DNA of 22,178 bases, from contig JAWKHI010000069.1 in the NCBI GenBank assembly GCA_041394885.1, positions 1 to 22,178 of the forward strand. The letters are read 5' to 3'. How positions within the stretch are numbered: the stretch's first letter is position 1; each line of letters opens with the position of its first letter. Made by a program: the position numbers and the translations under genes. Shown piece by piece: positions 1-7,769 of this stretch. The notes beneath the pieces are model-generated. The model did no database searches. It saw only the letters and a program-made list of their open reading frames with translations, and had not been told where the DNA came from. The stretch comes from DSOI01 sp041394885. GTDB taxonomy: Bacteria > Acidobacteriota > Terriglobia > Bryobacterales > Bryobacteraceae.

Positions 1-1152
1 GTGATCGTGCACGTCGGGGTTGCCCATCCCGCTTCCATACAGGTAGATGGAATGGTCAAGCAGAGTGCCGTCGCCATCGGGCGTGTTCTTCAACCTCTCG
101 ATGAAGTAGGCAAACAGGGAAACGTGATAGGCGTTGATTAGGGCCACTTTGGCCAACTTCTCCGGATCGCCTCCGTTGTGCGTCAACGGATGGTGCGGAT
201 CGGAAACGCCGATCTCGGGATAGGTGCGCGTGCTGGTCTCACGCGCCAACTGGAAGGTGATTACGCGCGTCACGTCGCCCTGCAGTGCCAGCACCTGCAG
301 ATCGAACATCAGTTTGGCGTGGTCAGCGTAGGAGGCGGGCACACCCACCGGGCGGTCGAGATCGGGAAGCGTGTTGTGGGCCACCTCGGCTTCGGCCTTC
401 TGTATCCGGCGCTCCACCTCACGCACCGTATCGAGGTACTCGTTCACCTTGGTCCGGTCACCTGCACCCAACCGGGTCTTGAGACGGGCGATGTCCTGGC
501 GCACCCAATCGAGGAGGCTCGCATCCTTGCGCATTTCCGCCAGACGGTCCGCCGCGGCGCCGCCCTCACCGAACAACCGCTCGAACGCCAGCCGTGGGTG
601 CGCCTCGGCGGGAAGCGGCGTGGTGGGCGACGACCACGAAAGATTGTTCTGATACACGCACGCGAATCCGTTGTCGCATTGGCCCACCGTTGTAAGGAGG
701 TCCATGGCCAACTCGAGCGAAGGGAGCCGTGTGTCCTGCCCCATCTGCTTGGCTGCGATCTGGTCTACCGTCGTGCCCAGATAGTAATCCGAACTCTCGG
801 TCCATTTCGCTTTCGCCGCGCTCAGGAAGGCCGCGTTGGAGGTGGCATGCGTACCCGGATATGCGTTCTTCAACTCGAGGTTGGTGAGCACGGTGATGCG
901 GTCCACCACAGGCGCCAGCGACTGCAGCGTCGGCGAGAGTTCGGTGAGCTTGTCGCCGCCCGGCGGTGTCCACTGGGCGATGGCCGATCCCATCGGCACG
1001 TAGACGAATCCCAACCGGCGCACCGGTTTTGCGGGCGTGGCGGCCATCGCCGTCATCGCCGGCACCATCGCGTCCAGCAGCGGCAGCGCCACGGACGCCC
1101 CTATGCCGCGCAACAGCGTTCTTCTCGGCAACGCCTTCTTGGTGACGATCAT
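1..1152 (-). CDS. DUF1552 domain Tat-exported protein (3' end outside window)
   Basis: The 384 visible residues begin MIVTKKALPRRTLLRGIG and show an RR-containing, Tat-like signal followed by a hydrophobic stretch (ASVALPLLDAMVPAM). The mature part reads RRLGFVYVPMGSAIAQWTPPG, then a long helix-rich region (ERRIQKAEAEV), then QLARETSTRTYPEIGVSDPHHPLTHNGG and LLDHSIYLYGSGMGNPDVHDH, which is characteristic of DUF1552 proteins. That family is distantly similar to DUF1501 and alkaline-phosphatase-like folds; its biochemical role is not established. The ATG at 1152 overlaps the TGA of the upstream DUF1592 gene (ATGA), so the two are probably translationally coupled, as is usual for this pair in acidobacteria and planctomycetes. 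The frame stays open to the window edge, so the C-terminus is missing here. Family assignment is strong, function unknown. Confidence 0.9.
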   Translation of the reverse strand, partial: MIVTKKALPRRTLLRGIGASVALPLLDAMVPAMTAMAATPAKPVRRLGFVYVPMGSAIAQWTPPGGDKLTELSPTLQSLAPVVDRITVLTNLELKNAYPGTHATSNAAFLSAAKAKWTESSDYYLGTTVDQIAAKQMGQDTRLPSLELAMDLLTTVGQCDNGFACVYQNNLSWSSPTTPLPAEAHPRLAFERLFGEGGAAADRLAEMRKDASLLDWVRQDIARLKTRLGAGDRTKVNEYLDTVREVERRIQKAEAEVAHNTLPDLDRPVGVPASYADHAKLMFDLQVLALQGDVTRVITFQLARETSTRTYPEIGVSDPHHPLTHNGGDPEKLAKVALINAYHVSLFAYFIERLKNTPDGDGTLLDHSIYLYGSGMGNPDVHDH

Positions 1153-3548
1153 CGCGCCCTCCTTGCATTCCTCGCACCCAGTTTCTCCATGCCCCCGGCC
1201 GCCCCGGCGCGGCGATGTTGAAACGGTTCGCTCTTCGCTATTCCCAGTATGAACGATGAAAAACGGTATTCAGCGCCGCTGCTGGCCCGGACGACCGCGC
1301 GCACCGCCGGCGCATCGTAATACTCCACGCCACGGCCCAATGCGAACGTCAGCAGCTTCTCCGTCACCGTGGTGGCGAACATCTCCGGACGGCGCATCAG
1401 GGCTGCCCGCAGTCCGCGGACTCCGTCGAACTGGCTGCCGTCGGGCAATCCGCCCGCGGCGTCAATCGGTGCGCCGCCATCGTGAGTGCGCCACCGTCCG
1501 ACGGCGTCGAAATTCTCGAGCGAGAAACCGACCGGGTCCATCAACTTGTGGCATCCTGAGCACGCCGGGTTGTCGCGATGCTCGGCCAACCGCTCCCGCA
1601 TCGTCAGCGTCTGCCCAACAGGGGCTTTCTCGCGCAACGCGGGTACAACAGGAGGCGGCGGAGGCGGCGGCGTTCCCATCAAATTCTCCAGGATCCACTT
1701 GCCGCGGATGACGGGCGAAGTGCGGTTGGCATAGGAGGTGACGGTGAGCACGCTTCCCTGCCCCAGAAGGCCCCCGCGAACGCTCCCTTCGGGAAACCTC
1801 ACGCGCCGGAACCGGCTTCCGTAGACGTTCGGTATCCCGTAGTGCTTAGCCAGACGTTCATTGACGAAGCTATAGTCCGCATTGATCAGATCCAGAACGC
1901 TCCGGTCCTCGCGCACAATGGAGGAGAAAAACATTTCGGTCTCACGCCGGAATGCCTGGCGCAGGTTGTCGTCAAAGTCGGCGAACAGACGCATGTCGGG
2001 CGTCGCCGAATCGAGATTCCGCAGATGGAGCCACTGTCCGGCGAAGTTGGTCACCAGGGTGTTCGCGCGCGGGTCCGCCAGCATCCGCCGAACCTGCTTC
2101 TCGAACACCCCCGGCTGCTTCAACTCACCCTTCTCCGCCGTCGCCAGCAGTTCGTCATCCGGGATACTGCTCCACAAGAAAAACGACAGCCGCGTCGCCA
2201 GTTCCAGATCGCTCACCGCATACACCTGTCCCGCCGCGACGCCGGCAGGCTCCTGTTCCACGCGGAAAATGAACTCCGGACTCACCAGCACGGCGCGCAG
2301 TGCCATTTCGATCCCCTGGTCGAACCCGCCGGCCTGGCTCGCCTCCCGGTAAAGTTTCATCGGCATCGTCAGGTCCGCCGCGTCCACCGGCCGGCGATAG
2401 GCGCGGCGCATCAACGTGGTGAGTATTCGCCCGGCGCAGGCATCCTCACCGCCCTTCCCCGAGCAGACGAAAATCCGCCGGCGGCTGGGTGTCTCTCCAG
2501 CGCCTTTCACCTCATACGGACCATTGATCGAGATGGAGTACACCGCCGGTTGGATGCGCGGATGGCGATCCATATTGAAATGGGCCTCATAGGGCTGCCG
2601 CTCGGTTTCGAGCAACAGGAACGGCGTCTTGGGGAACGCGACGGCGATCGTGTGCGGACCCGCCTTGGCCGCCACGCGATAGTTCAAATGCGTGTCCACC
2701 TGGCTGTGATCCATACCCACGCCGGGCGGCTTCACGGTGAACACCTGGAGCCGCTCCCCGTCCATCATTAATTCCACTTCGTGCGCGCCGCGGAGACCCT
2801 CGACGTGCTCATTGCGGTCCCGCTGCAGACGGATCTGAATCTCGTAGGTGGCGTCCACAGGAAAGGTGTAGGGTACAGCCATGCCGCCCCGGGTGCCGAG
2901 CGGAAGCTCATCGAAATGCTTTTCCTGAGTGAGGTCCGGCGGGAGCTGGTAGGTGTCGCCGCCGGGAGACTTGCCCGGGATCCCCACCGCCAGCCGAGCG
3001 ATCTTCCGCGCCGCCGACAGGTAACGCTCGAGCAGCGTCGGCGACAGATCACCCACGGTGATGTTGTCGAAACCGTGGCTGGCCTCATCGGCGGGCAGCA
3101 GCGAGGATACATCCACGTCGAGATCCAACAGATCGCGAATCGCGTTGCGATACTCGGTGCGATTGAGGCGGCGGAATGTATCGGTGCGTCCGGGATTCGG
3201 CTTCGCCGCCGCCGCGCGATCGAGCGACGCTTCCAGATGGCCGATCAGGGCGGTGTAGGTGGCCTCGTCCGGACGCGGCATACCGGCCGGCGGCATCGAA
3301 CGCGCCCGCAGCCGGCGAACTACTTTTTCCCATGCATCGGGCCGCTTCGCGGCGTCATCGGCGTCCAAAACGGACAACGTCAATCCTGTTTTGGTTTTGG
3401 TGTTGTGACACCCGGCGCAGTAGCGTTCCACCACGGCCTGGCCGGAAAACGGTGCGCCCTGCGCCACTGCTGCTGCGGCCGCTCCCAGGGCGATACCTAT
3501 CCCCGCGGCGCGTATCCAGATCCAGCCAGCGGTCAAACAAGGGCCCAT
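1149..3548 (-). CDS. DUF1592-family exported c-type cytochrome-like protein
   Basis: This is a 799-residue protein with an N-terminal hydrophobic signal (about residues 8-30, ending AAAAAVAQG). It has a first haem-binding motif CAGCH at 44-48 and a second, CSGCH, at 663-667 followed by KLMDPVGFSLENFD. The order PSCyt-like haem domain, DUF1587 (RRLNRTEYRNAIRDLL), DUF1595, DUF1592 (ATRLSFFLWSSIPDDELL), DUF1588 and DUF1585 (FTVTEKLL-type C-terminus) is the standard architecture. Such proteins are thought to work outside the cytoplasmic membrane in oxidative breakdown of polymers, but no reaction has been shown. The open frame extends 118 codons further upstream, but that part is arginine-rich, overlaps the antisense of the isomerase gene, and lies before the signal peptide. 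The ATG at 3548 is therefore the start, and a -10 box sits 6 nt before it. It overlaps the downstream DUF1552 gene. Confidence 0.9.
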   Translation of the reverse strand: MGPCLTAGWIWIRAAGIGIALGAAAAAVAQGAPFSGQAVVERYCAGCHNTKTKTGLTLSVLDADDAAKRPDAWEKVVRRLRARSMPPAGMPRPDEATYTALIGHLEASLDRAAAAKPNPGRTDTFRRLNRTEYRNAIRDLLDLDVDVSSLLPADEASHGFDNITVGDLSPTLLERYLSAARKIARLAVGIPGKSPGGDTYQLPPDLTQEKHFDELPLGTRGGMAVPYTFPVDATYEIQIRLQRDRNEHVEGLRGAHEVELMMDGERLQVFTVKPPGVGMDHSQVDTHLNYRVAAKAGPHTIAVAFPKTPFLLLETERQPYEAHFNMDRHPRIQPAVYSISINGPYEVKGAGETPSRRRIFVCSGKGGEDACAGRILTTLMRRAYRRPVDAADLTMPMKLYREASQAGGFDQGIEMALRAVLVSPEFIFRVEQEPAGVAAGQVYAVSDLELATRLSFFLWSSIPDDELLATAEKGELKQPGVFEKQVRRMLADPRANTLVTNFAGQWLHLRNLDSATPDMRLFADFDDNLRQAFRRETEMFFSSIVREDRSVLDLINADYSFVNERLAKHYGIPNVYGSRFRRVRFPEGSVRGGLLGQGSVLTVTSYANRTSPVIRGKWILENLMGTPPPPPPPVVPALREKAPVGQTLTMRERLAEHRDNPACSGCHKLMDPVGFSLENFDAVGRWRTHDGGAPIDAAGGLPDGSQFDGVRGLRAALMRRPEMFATTVTEKLLTFALGRGVEYYDAPAVRAVVRASSGAEYRFSSFILGIAKSEPFQHRRAGAAGGMEKLGARNARRAR

Positions 3549-3554
3549 GATCGG

Positions 3555-3584
3555 ACTATAATGTTTCCGCCTGATAAAAGGCAA
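3555..3584 (-). promoter_or_regulatory. Promoter of the DUF1592 gene, probably leaderless
   Basis: On the minus strand a -35-like TTGCCT (3584-3579), an 18-nt spacer and TATAGT (3560-3555) are followed after exactly 6 nt (CCGATC) by the ATG at 3548. A sigma-70 start 6-7 nt after the -10 would coincide with the start codon. No Shine-Dalgarno is present. The promoter lies in the 64-bp gap after the isomerase gene, so the DUF1592-DUF1552 pair can be transcribed independently. Confidence 0.55.
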
Positions 3585-3612
3585 CCCATTCTTTATCTTA
3601 ACCAGCGGCCAT

Positions 3613-4512
3613 TCACACCTTGGCCATACGCTCGAGCAGACCCTGAATCGAAAATTCGCTCGCCTTCGTCTTACTCCCGTCGATCTTGAAATGCGTCTCG
3701 AGCGACATCGTCTCCTTGTAGCCGGCTGCAAGCAGCGCCCGAAGCTGGCCCACATGATCAAACTCACCCTGGCCGACGCCACACCATTCCGTCTTGCCTC
3801 CCGGAAGCCGCTTGTAGTCGCGCAGGTGCACATGGACGATCCGGGCCGGGTCCAGCAGTTTGTAGCCATTGGGGAATGACTGCTCGCCCGTCTCCGCGGC
3901 ATTGTTGGGATCCCACGTCAGCGCGATGTTCGATTCCGGGACCGTCTTCAGAATACGAGCCGCGTCGGCGCCGGACCACATGTAGCTGTTACCCACGTTC
4001 TCGATCGCCAGCCGGTATCCGCGCGCGCGGCGGGCGGCCTCGCGCAGCAGTTCGGCGATGCGAGGCTCGGCGTGCGGCGTCTTTTCCCCTTTGAACGTGA
4101 ACGCGAAAATCCGGATCTTATCCGTACCGAGAATCTTCGCCCGCTCCTTGGCGGCCTCGAGCACGGCGAACTGCTCGTCGATCTTGCGATTCCCCTCGGG
4201 CCCCTCGGCCGGCAACGGCACCTTGAAGAAACCGGTATCGAGAATCGCCAGGCGCACCCGGTACTCATCCAGGATCCCGCGCGCCTTGTGCGCCATCTCT
4301 ACCGGCTGCGCCGTGTTGTACTTGCCCCACAAATTCCGGATCTCGGCGTACTCCAAACCGAACCGGCGCAGGAACTGGCAAGCCACCGTCAGATCGTCGT
4401 CGATCTCGTCGGTGGTGATCCCCAAACGGAAGCGCGAAACATTCTCGCCGCGAAGCGATGCGGCGGCGGCCATCGAGAGCAGAACCTGGCGGCGGGACAC
4501 GGGAATGGTCAT
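3613..4512 (-). CDS. Sugar phosphate isomerase/epimerase-like TIM-barrel protein, Tat-exported
   Basis: The protein has 299 residues. The N-terminus SRRQVLLSMAAAASLRG (6-22) looks like a Tat signal. The body matches the xylose-isomerase-like TIM barrel (AP_endonuc_2) family: LAIENVG with E171, ALTWDPNN with D201, IVHVHLRD with H227/H229, and SLETHFK with E272. These positions match the family's usual divalent-metal ligands. The expected reaction is isomerisation or epimerisation (or 3-keto-sugar chemistry) of a sugar or polyol in the periplasm; the substrate cannot be read from sequence. The gene lies upstream of the DUF1592/DUF1552 pair on the same strand and diverges from the DUF1549 cytochrome gene with only 20 bp between start codons, consistent with a shared role in polymer or sugar use. 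The ATG at 4512 has no Shine-Dalgarno, but TATAAT lies 6 nt before it. Confidence 0.85.
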   Translation of the reverse strand: MTIPVSRRQVLLSMAAAASLRGENVSRFRLGITTDEIDDDLTVACQFLRRFGLEYAEIRNLWGKYNTAQPVEMAHKARGILDEYRVRLAILDTGFFKVPLPAEGPEGNRKIDEQFAVLEAAKERAKILGTDKIRIFAFTFKGEKTPHAEPRIAELLREAARRARGYRLAIENVGNSYMWSGADAARILKTVPESNIALTWDPNNAAETGEQSFPNGYKLLDPARIVHVHLRDYKRLPGGKTEWCGVGQGEFDHVGQLRALLAAGYKETMSLETHFKIDGSKTKASEFSIQGLLERMAKV

Positions 4513-4532
4513 GGGGGCATTATATATGTTGA
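4513..4532. promoter_or_regulatory. 20-bp divergent promoter region, both sides apparently leaderless
   Basis: The whole gap between the ATG at 4512 (minus) and the GTG at 4533 (plus) is 20 bp. On the minus strand a perfect TATAAT (4524-4519) is followed by 6 nt and the ATG. On the plus strand TATATA (4521-4526) is followed by 6 nt and the GTG. Both -10 elements use the same AT-rich core. No purine-rich ribosome-binding site is visible on either side. Any -35 elements would lie inside the opposite coding sequences and none matches TTGACA well. Confidence 0.5.
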
Positions 4533-7500
4533 GTGCCCGTGAGGATCCTACTGCTGCTTGCCCTGGCCGCGCCGCCCTTGGCCCTGCCCGCCGACTTTGC
4601 CCGCGACGTCTATCCTGTCCTCGAGAAACGCTGCTTCGCCTGCCATGGAGCCAAGGTCCAGATGGCGCGGCTTCGCCTGGACGGCCAGACGGCGTTTGAG
4701 CGCGGTGGGCAGTCCGGACCCATCGTGCGAGCGGGCGATCCCGCCGCCAGCCTCATACTGAAACGCGTGGAAGCGCGCGACGGTGCATCGCCGATGCCAC
4801 CCGCTGGCGACCGCCTGAGTTCGCCAGAGATCGCCGCGCTGAGGGAATGGATCGCCTCCGGCGCCGCGTGGCCGGCGGGCGTGGGAGTGGAGAGCGGCCA
4901 GTTGGCGACTCATTGGGCCTACATCGCGCCCCGCCGCGCCCCGCTTCCCACGGTCGCCAACGAGTCTTGGCCGCGAACGGCCATGGACCGGTTCCTGCTG
5001 GCCCGGATGGAAAAAGAGTCGCTCTCGCCGGCGCCGGAAGCGTCGCGGGAGTTGCTCGCCCGCCGGCTCTCGCTTGACCTCACCGGCCTCCCTCCCACCA
5101 TCGAAGAACTGGATCGATTCCTCGCCGACACCTCGCCCGGGGCCTACGAAGATCTCGTCGACCGTCTGCTCGCGTCTCCGCACTACGGAGAACGCTGGGC
5201 CCAGATGTGGCTCGATCTGGCCCGCTACGCCGACACCAACGGCTACGAAAGCGACGAACCACGCACGAATTGGGCTTGGCGGGACTGGGTGATCGGCGCG
5301 TTCAATCGGAACCTGCCATTCGATCGATTCACGATCGAGCAGATCGCCGGCGATCTGCTCCCTAACCCGACCGAAGACCAGGTCATCGCCACCGGATTTC
5401 ATCGCAATACGCTCGTCAACTCCGAAGCCGGATCCAAGGACGACGAATTCCGCGATGCCGCCGTGAAGGATCGCGCCGACACTACCGCAACCGTCTGGCT
5501 CGGCTCCACGCTCGGATGCGCGCAGTGCCACAACCACAAGTACGATCCCTTCACGCAAAAGGATTACTATCGCTTCTACGCCTATTTCAACAGCACCGCC
5601 GAGAGCGCCATCAAGATCGATCAGGAAAAGCCGGTATTCAAAGGCGATGCCGACGAGCGCCAGCGGCTCGAGGAGGCCGTCGCGCCGCTGCGGCGAACCC
5701 TCGACACTCCCACTCCCGAACTGGCCGAGGATCAACGCGAGTGGGAACGGCGCATGCGTGCGCAGCTTCCTTCGATACGCGATAGCTGGATCGAGATCGG
5801 TTCGGCCGGTCGCGAGCAAACCGCTTTTCAATTGAGCCAACCCGCCCGTGGCATCAAGATCGACGGTCGCGGCAAGATTCAGGTGGAGGCGTGGACTCCC
5901 GAGCGGCTCGCCGCGCACGAACGCGCCTTAGCCGCCAAGCCGGACTGGGGTCCCTGGTATTCCATCGGTCCGTTTGAGACCTTCACACCCGAGAAAGCCC
6001 ACGCCGAGGCATGGCCGCCGGAAAAAGAGATCCGCTTGGACGCATCCTACGAAGCCGGCAAATACACATGGCGGCCGCGACCCGACATCCAGGAAGGAAA
6101 ACAGCAGCAGTTGGACGGCTACAACTGCTCCATCTATCTGTATCGCGAGATCCGCTCCTCGCAGGCCCAACCGGTCACCGTCGCGGTGGGCAGCGTCCTC
6201 GGTGTGAAAGTCTGGCTCAATGGAGCGATGCTGGTGGAGACGGATCCGCTCACCCCGATCTCCGAACAACAGGGGCTGCTCACGTTGCAGCTCCGGCCGG
6301 GTGTGAATCATCTGCTGCTGAAGTACACCAACGGTCCCGGTTACTACCGCATGTCGTTCCGGCACTATGAGGGCTTTGAGCGTGACGCTGCCCTGGTGCT
6401 GCAGGGAAAAGCCGGGGTGTTCGCCATAGGCCGCGAGATTCCAGCCGGATCCCTGCTCCGTGTCATTTATGAGCCGGAACCGAAGAAGGCGCGGCAAACC
6501 AAGGTCTGGGTCACCACTCTCGATCCCACTGAATGGATCGCCACACCGCCGCCAATTCGTACTGCGCTGCTGGCGGACACACGTACTCCGGAACAGGAGC
6601 GGAAATTGGCGGCGCACCATCGCTCGGTGGCGCCGCGGCTGGCCGATGTCCGCCGGCGTCATGACGAGCGAAGGAAGGCGCTCGACGACTACGTGGAAGC
6701 CAACTCGACCGTCGCGTTGGTGATGAAGGAGCTCGCCCAACCACGCGAGACTTACATCCAATCGCGCGGCGATTTCCTCAGCAAGGTAGAGCCCGTCACC
6801 CCGGCCACACCCTCCATCCTGCCGCCGGCCGACGGCCCCGCCAATCGGCTGGGACTGGCGCAGTGGCTGGTGCGCCGCGACAATCCGCTCACCGCCCGCG
6901 TGGCCGTCAACCACTTCTGGCGCGCCTTGTTCGGTGCCGGCCTGGTCAAAACCATGGAGGACTTCGGCTCACAAGGCGACCGCCCCGTTCATCCCGAACT
7001 CCTGGACTGGCTGGCGCTGGACCTGATGGACGGCAACTGGGACCTCAAGGCTTTTCTCAAGCAAATCGTGATGTCCGCCGCCTATCGCCAAAGTTCGAGC
7101 GTCACGCCGGAAAAGATCGCCGCGGACCCCGCGAACAAGTTCTTCGCGCGCGCCCCGCGCTACCGGCTTCCCGCCGAATCAGTGCGCGACGTAGTGCTCG
7201 CCGCTAGCGGAAAACTCAGCCGCAAGATCGGAGGACCGAGCGTGTTTCCGCCCATCCCGCCCTCCTTGTTCGACACCGTCTTTATCGAAGGTGGATTCCA
7301 GGCGTGGCCCGCCAGCACCGGTGAGGACCGATACCGCCGCGGCTTGTACACCTTCGTGAAGCGAACCTTCGCCTACCCGCCCTTCATGGCCTTCGACGTT
7401 CCCGACCGTACGACATGCACCGTGGACCGGCCCCGTTCCAACACGCCCCTGCAAGCCCTCACCACACTGAACGATGAGGCGTTCCTCGAAGCAGCCGGTG

Positions 7501-7751
7501 CAATGGCGGAAACGTTGAGGGATCGCGGCATCGAATACGGATTCCGCGCCGCGACGGCCCGCTTGCCAGACCAGCAGGAGCGTAGCGCGCTCGAGAGCCT
7601 GCTCGCGGCAATGCAACGCCGGTACGGCAAGGATCCGGCCGCCGCCCGCGCCCTTGCGCTGCAGGCGCGCGCCTCATCGGCCGGGTTGGCGCCCTGGGTG
7701 GTGGTGGCCAACGTGATTCTCAACTTAGACGAAACGGTGACCAGGGAGTAA
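4533..7751 (+). CDS. DUF1549/DUF1553 (PSD1-type) exported c-type cytochrome protein
   Basis: This 1072-residue protein starts with a signal peptide (VRILLLLALAAPPLALPA). Next comes a planctomycete-type cytochrome c domain with CFACH at 34-38 and the downstream PMPPAGDRLSSPEIAALREWI block. DUF1549 follows (about 150-360) and ends in the typical CAQCHNHKYDPFTQKDYYRFYAY, whose CxxCH is at 329-333. A region of about 430-640 (WYSIGPF, VKVWLNGAMLV, GVNHLLLKYTNG) looks like an inserted jelly-roll carbohydrate-binding domain. DUF1553 occupies about 765-1030 (LTARVAVNHFWRALFGAGLV, RPRSNTPLQALTTLND). These proteins are paired with DUF1501 proteins and are thought to act in extracellular polysaccharide or redox catabolism, without a proven reaction. 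The start is GTG; a second GTG two codons later is also possible. The DUF1501 gene follows after 18 bp. Confidence 0.9.
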   Translation: MPVRILLLLALAAPPLALPADFARDVYPVLEKRCFACHGAKVQMARLRLDGQTAFERGGQSGPIVRAGDPAASLILKRVEARDGASPMPPAGDRLSSPEIAALREWIASGAAWPAGVGVESGQLATHWAYIAPRRAPLPTVANESWPRTAMDRFLLARMEKESLSPAPEASRELLARRLSLDLTGLPPTIEELDRFLADTSPGAYEDLVDRLLASPHYGERWAQMWLDLARYADTNGYESDEPRTNWAWRDWVIGAFNRNLPFDRFTIEQIAGDLLPNPTEDQVIATGFHRNTLVNSEAGSKDDEFRDAAVKDRADTTATVWLGSTLGCAQCHNHKYDPFTQKDYYRFYAYFNSTAESAIKIDQEKPVFKGDADERQRLEEAVAPLRRTLDTPTPELAEDQREWERRMRAQLPSIRDSWIEIGSAGREQTAFQLSQPARGIKIDGRGKIQVEAWTPERLAAHERALAAKPDWGPWYSIGPFETFTPEKAHAEAWPPEKEIRLDASYEAGKYTWRPRPDIQEGKQQQLDGYNCSIYLYREIRSSQAQPVTVAVGSVLGVKVWLNGAMLVETDPLTPISEQQGLLTLQLRPGVNHLLLKYTNGPGYYRMSFRHYEGFERDAALVLQGKAGVFAIGREIPAGSLLRVIYEPEPKKARQTKVWVTTLDPTEWIATPPPIRTALLADTRTPEQERKLAAHHRSVAPRLADVRRRHDERRKALDDYVEANSTVALVMKELAQPRETYIQSRGDFLSKVEPVTPATPSILPPADGPANRLGLAQWLVRRDNPLTARVAVNHFWRALFGAGLVKTMEDFGSQGDRPVHPELLDWLALDLMDGNWDLKAFLKQIVMSAAYRQSSSVTPEKIAADPANKFFARAPRYRLPAESVRDVVLAASGKLSRKIGGPSVFPPIPPSLFDTVFIEGGFQAWPASTGEDRYRRGLYTFVKRTFAYPPFMAFDVPDRTTCTVDRPRSNTPLQALTTLNDEAFLEAAGAMAETLRDRGIEYGFRAATARLPDQQERSALESLLAAMQRRYGKDPAAARALALQARASSAGLAPWVVVANVILNLDETVTRE

Positions 7752-7768
7752 GTCCCAGGGAGTAAATC
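7741..7768 (+). repeat. 14-bp tandem duplication that carries the Shine-Dalgarno of the DUF1501 gene
   Basis: CCAGGGAGTAAGTC (7741-7754) is followed directly by CCAGGGAGTAAATC (7755-7768), 13 of 14 bases identical. The first copy contains the last codons and TAA stop of the DUF1549/DUF1553 gene. The second copy supplies AGGGAG (7757-7762), 7 nt before the ATG at 7770. Confidence 0.85.
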
Positions 7769-7769
7769 A

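Noticed and set aside
1578..2771. 397-codon plus-strand frame
   Set aside because: Shadow of the DUF1592 gene; the sequence is low-complexity and lacks domains.
3549..3902. Upstream extension of the DUF1592 protein by 118 codons
   Set aside because: The extra residues are arginine-rich, overlap the isomerase gene in another frame, and precede an obvious signal peptide.
4548..5918. 456-codon minus-strand frame
   Set aside because: Antisense of the well-supported DUF1549/DUF1553 gene.
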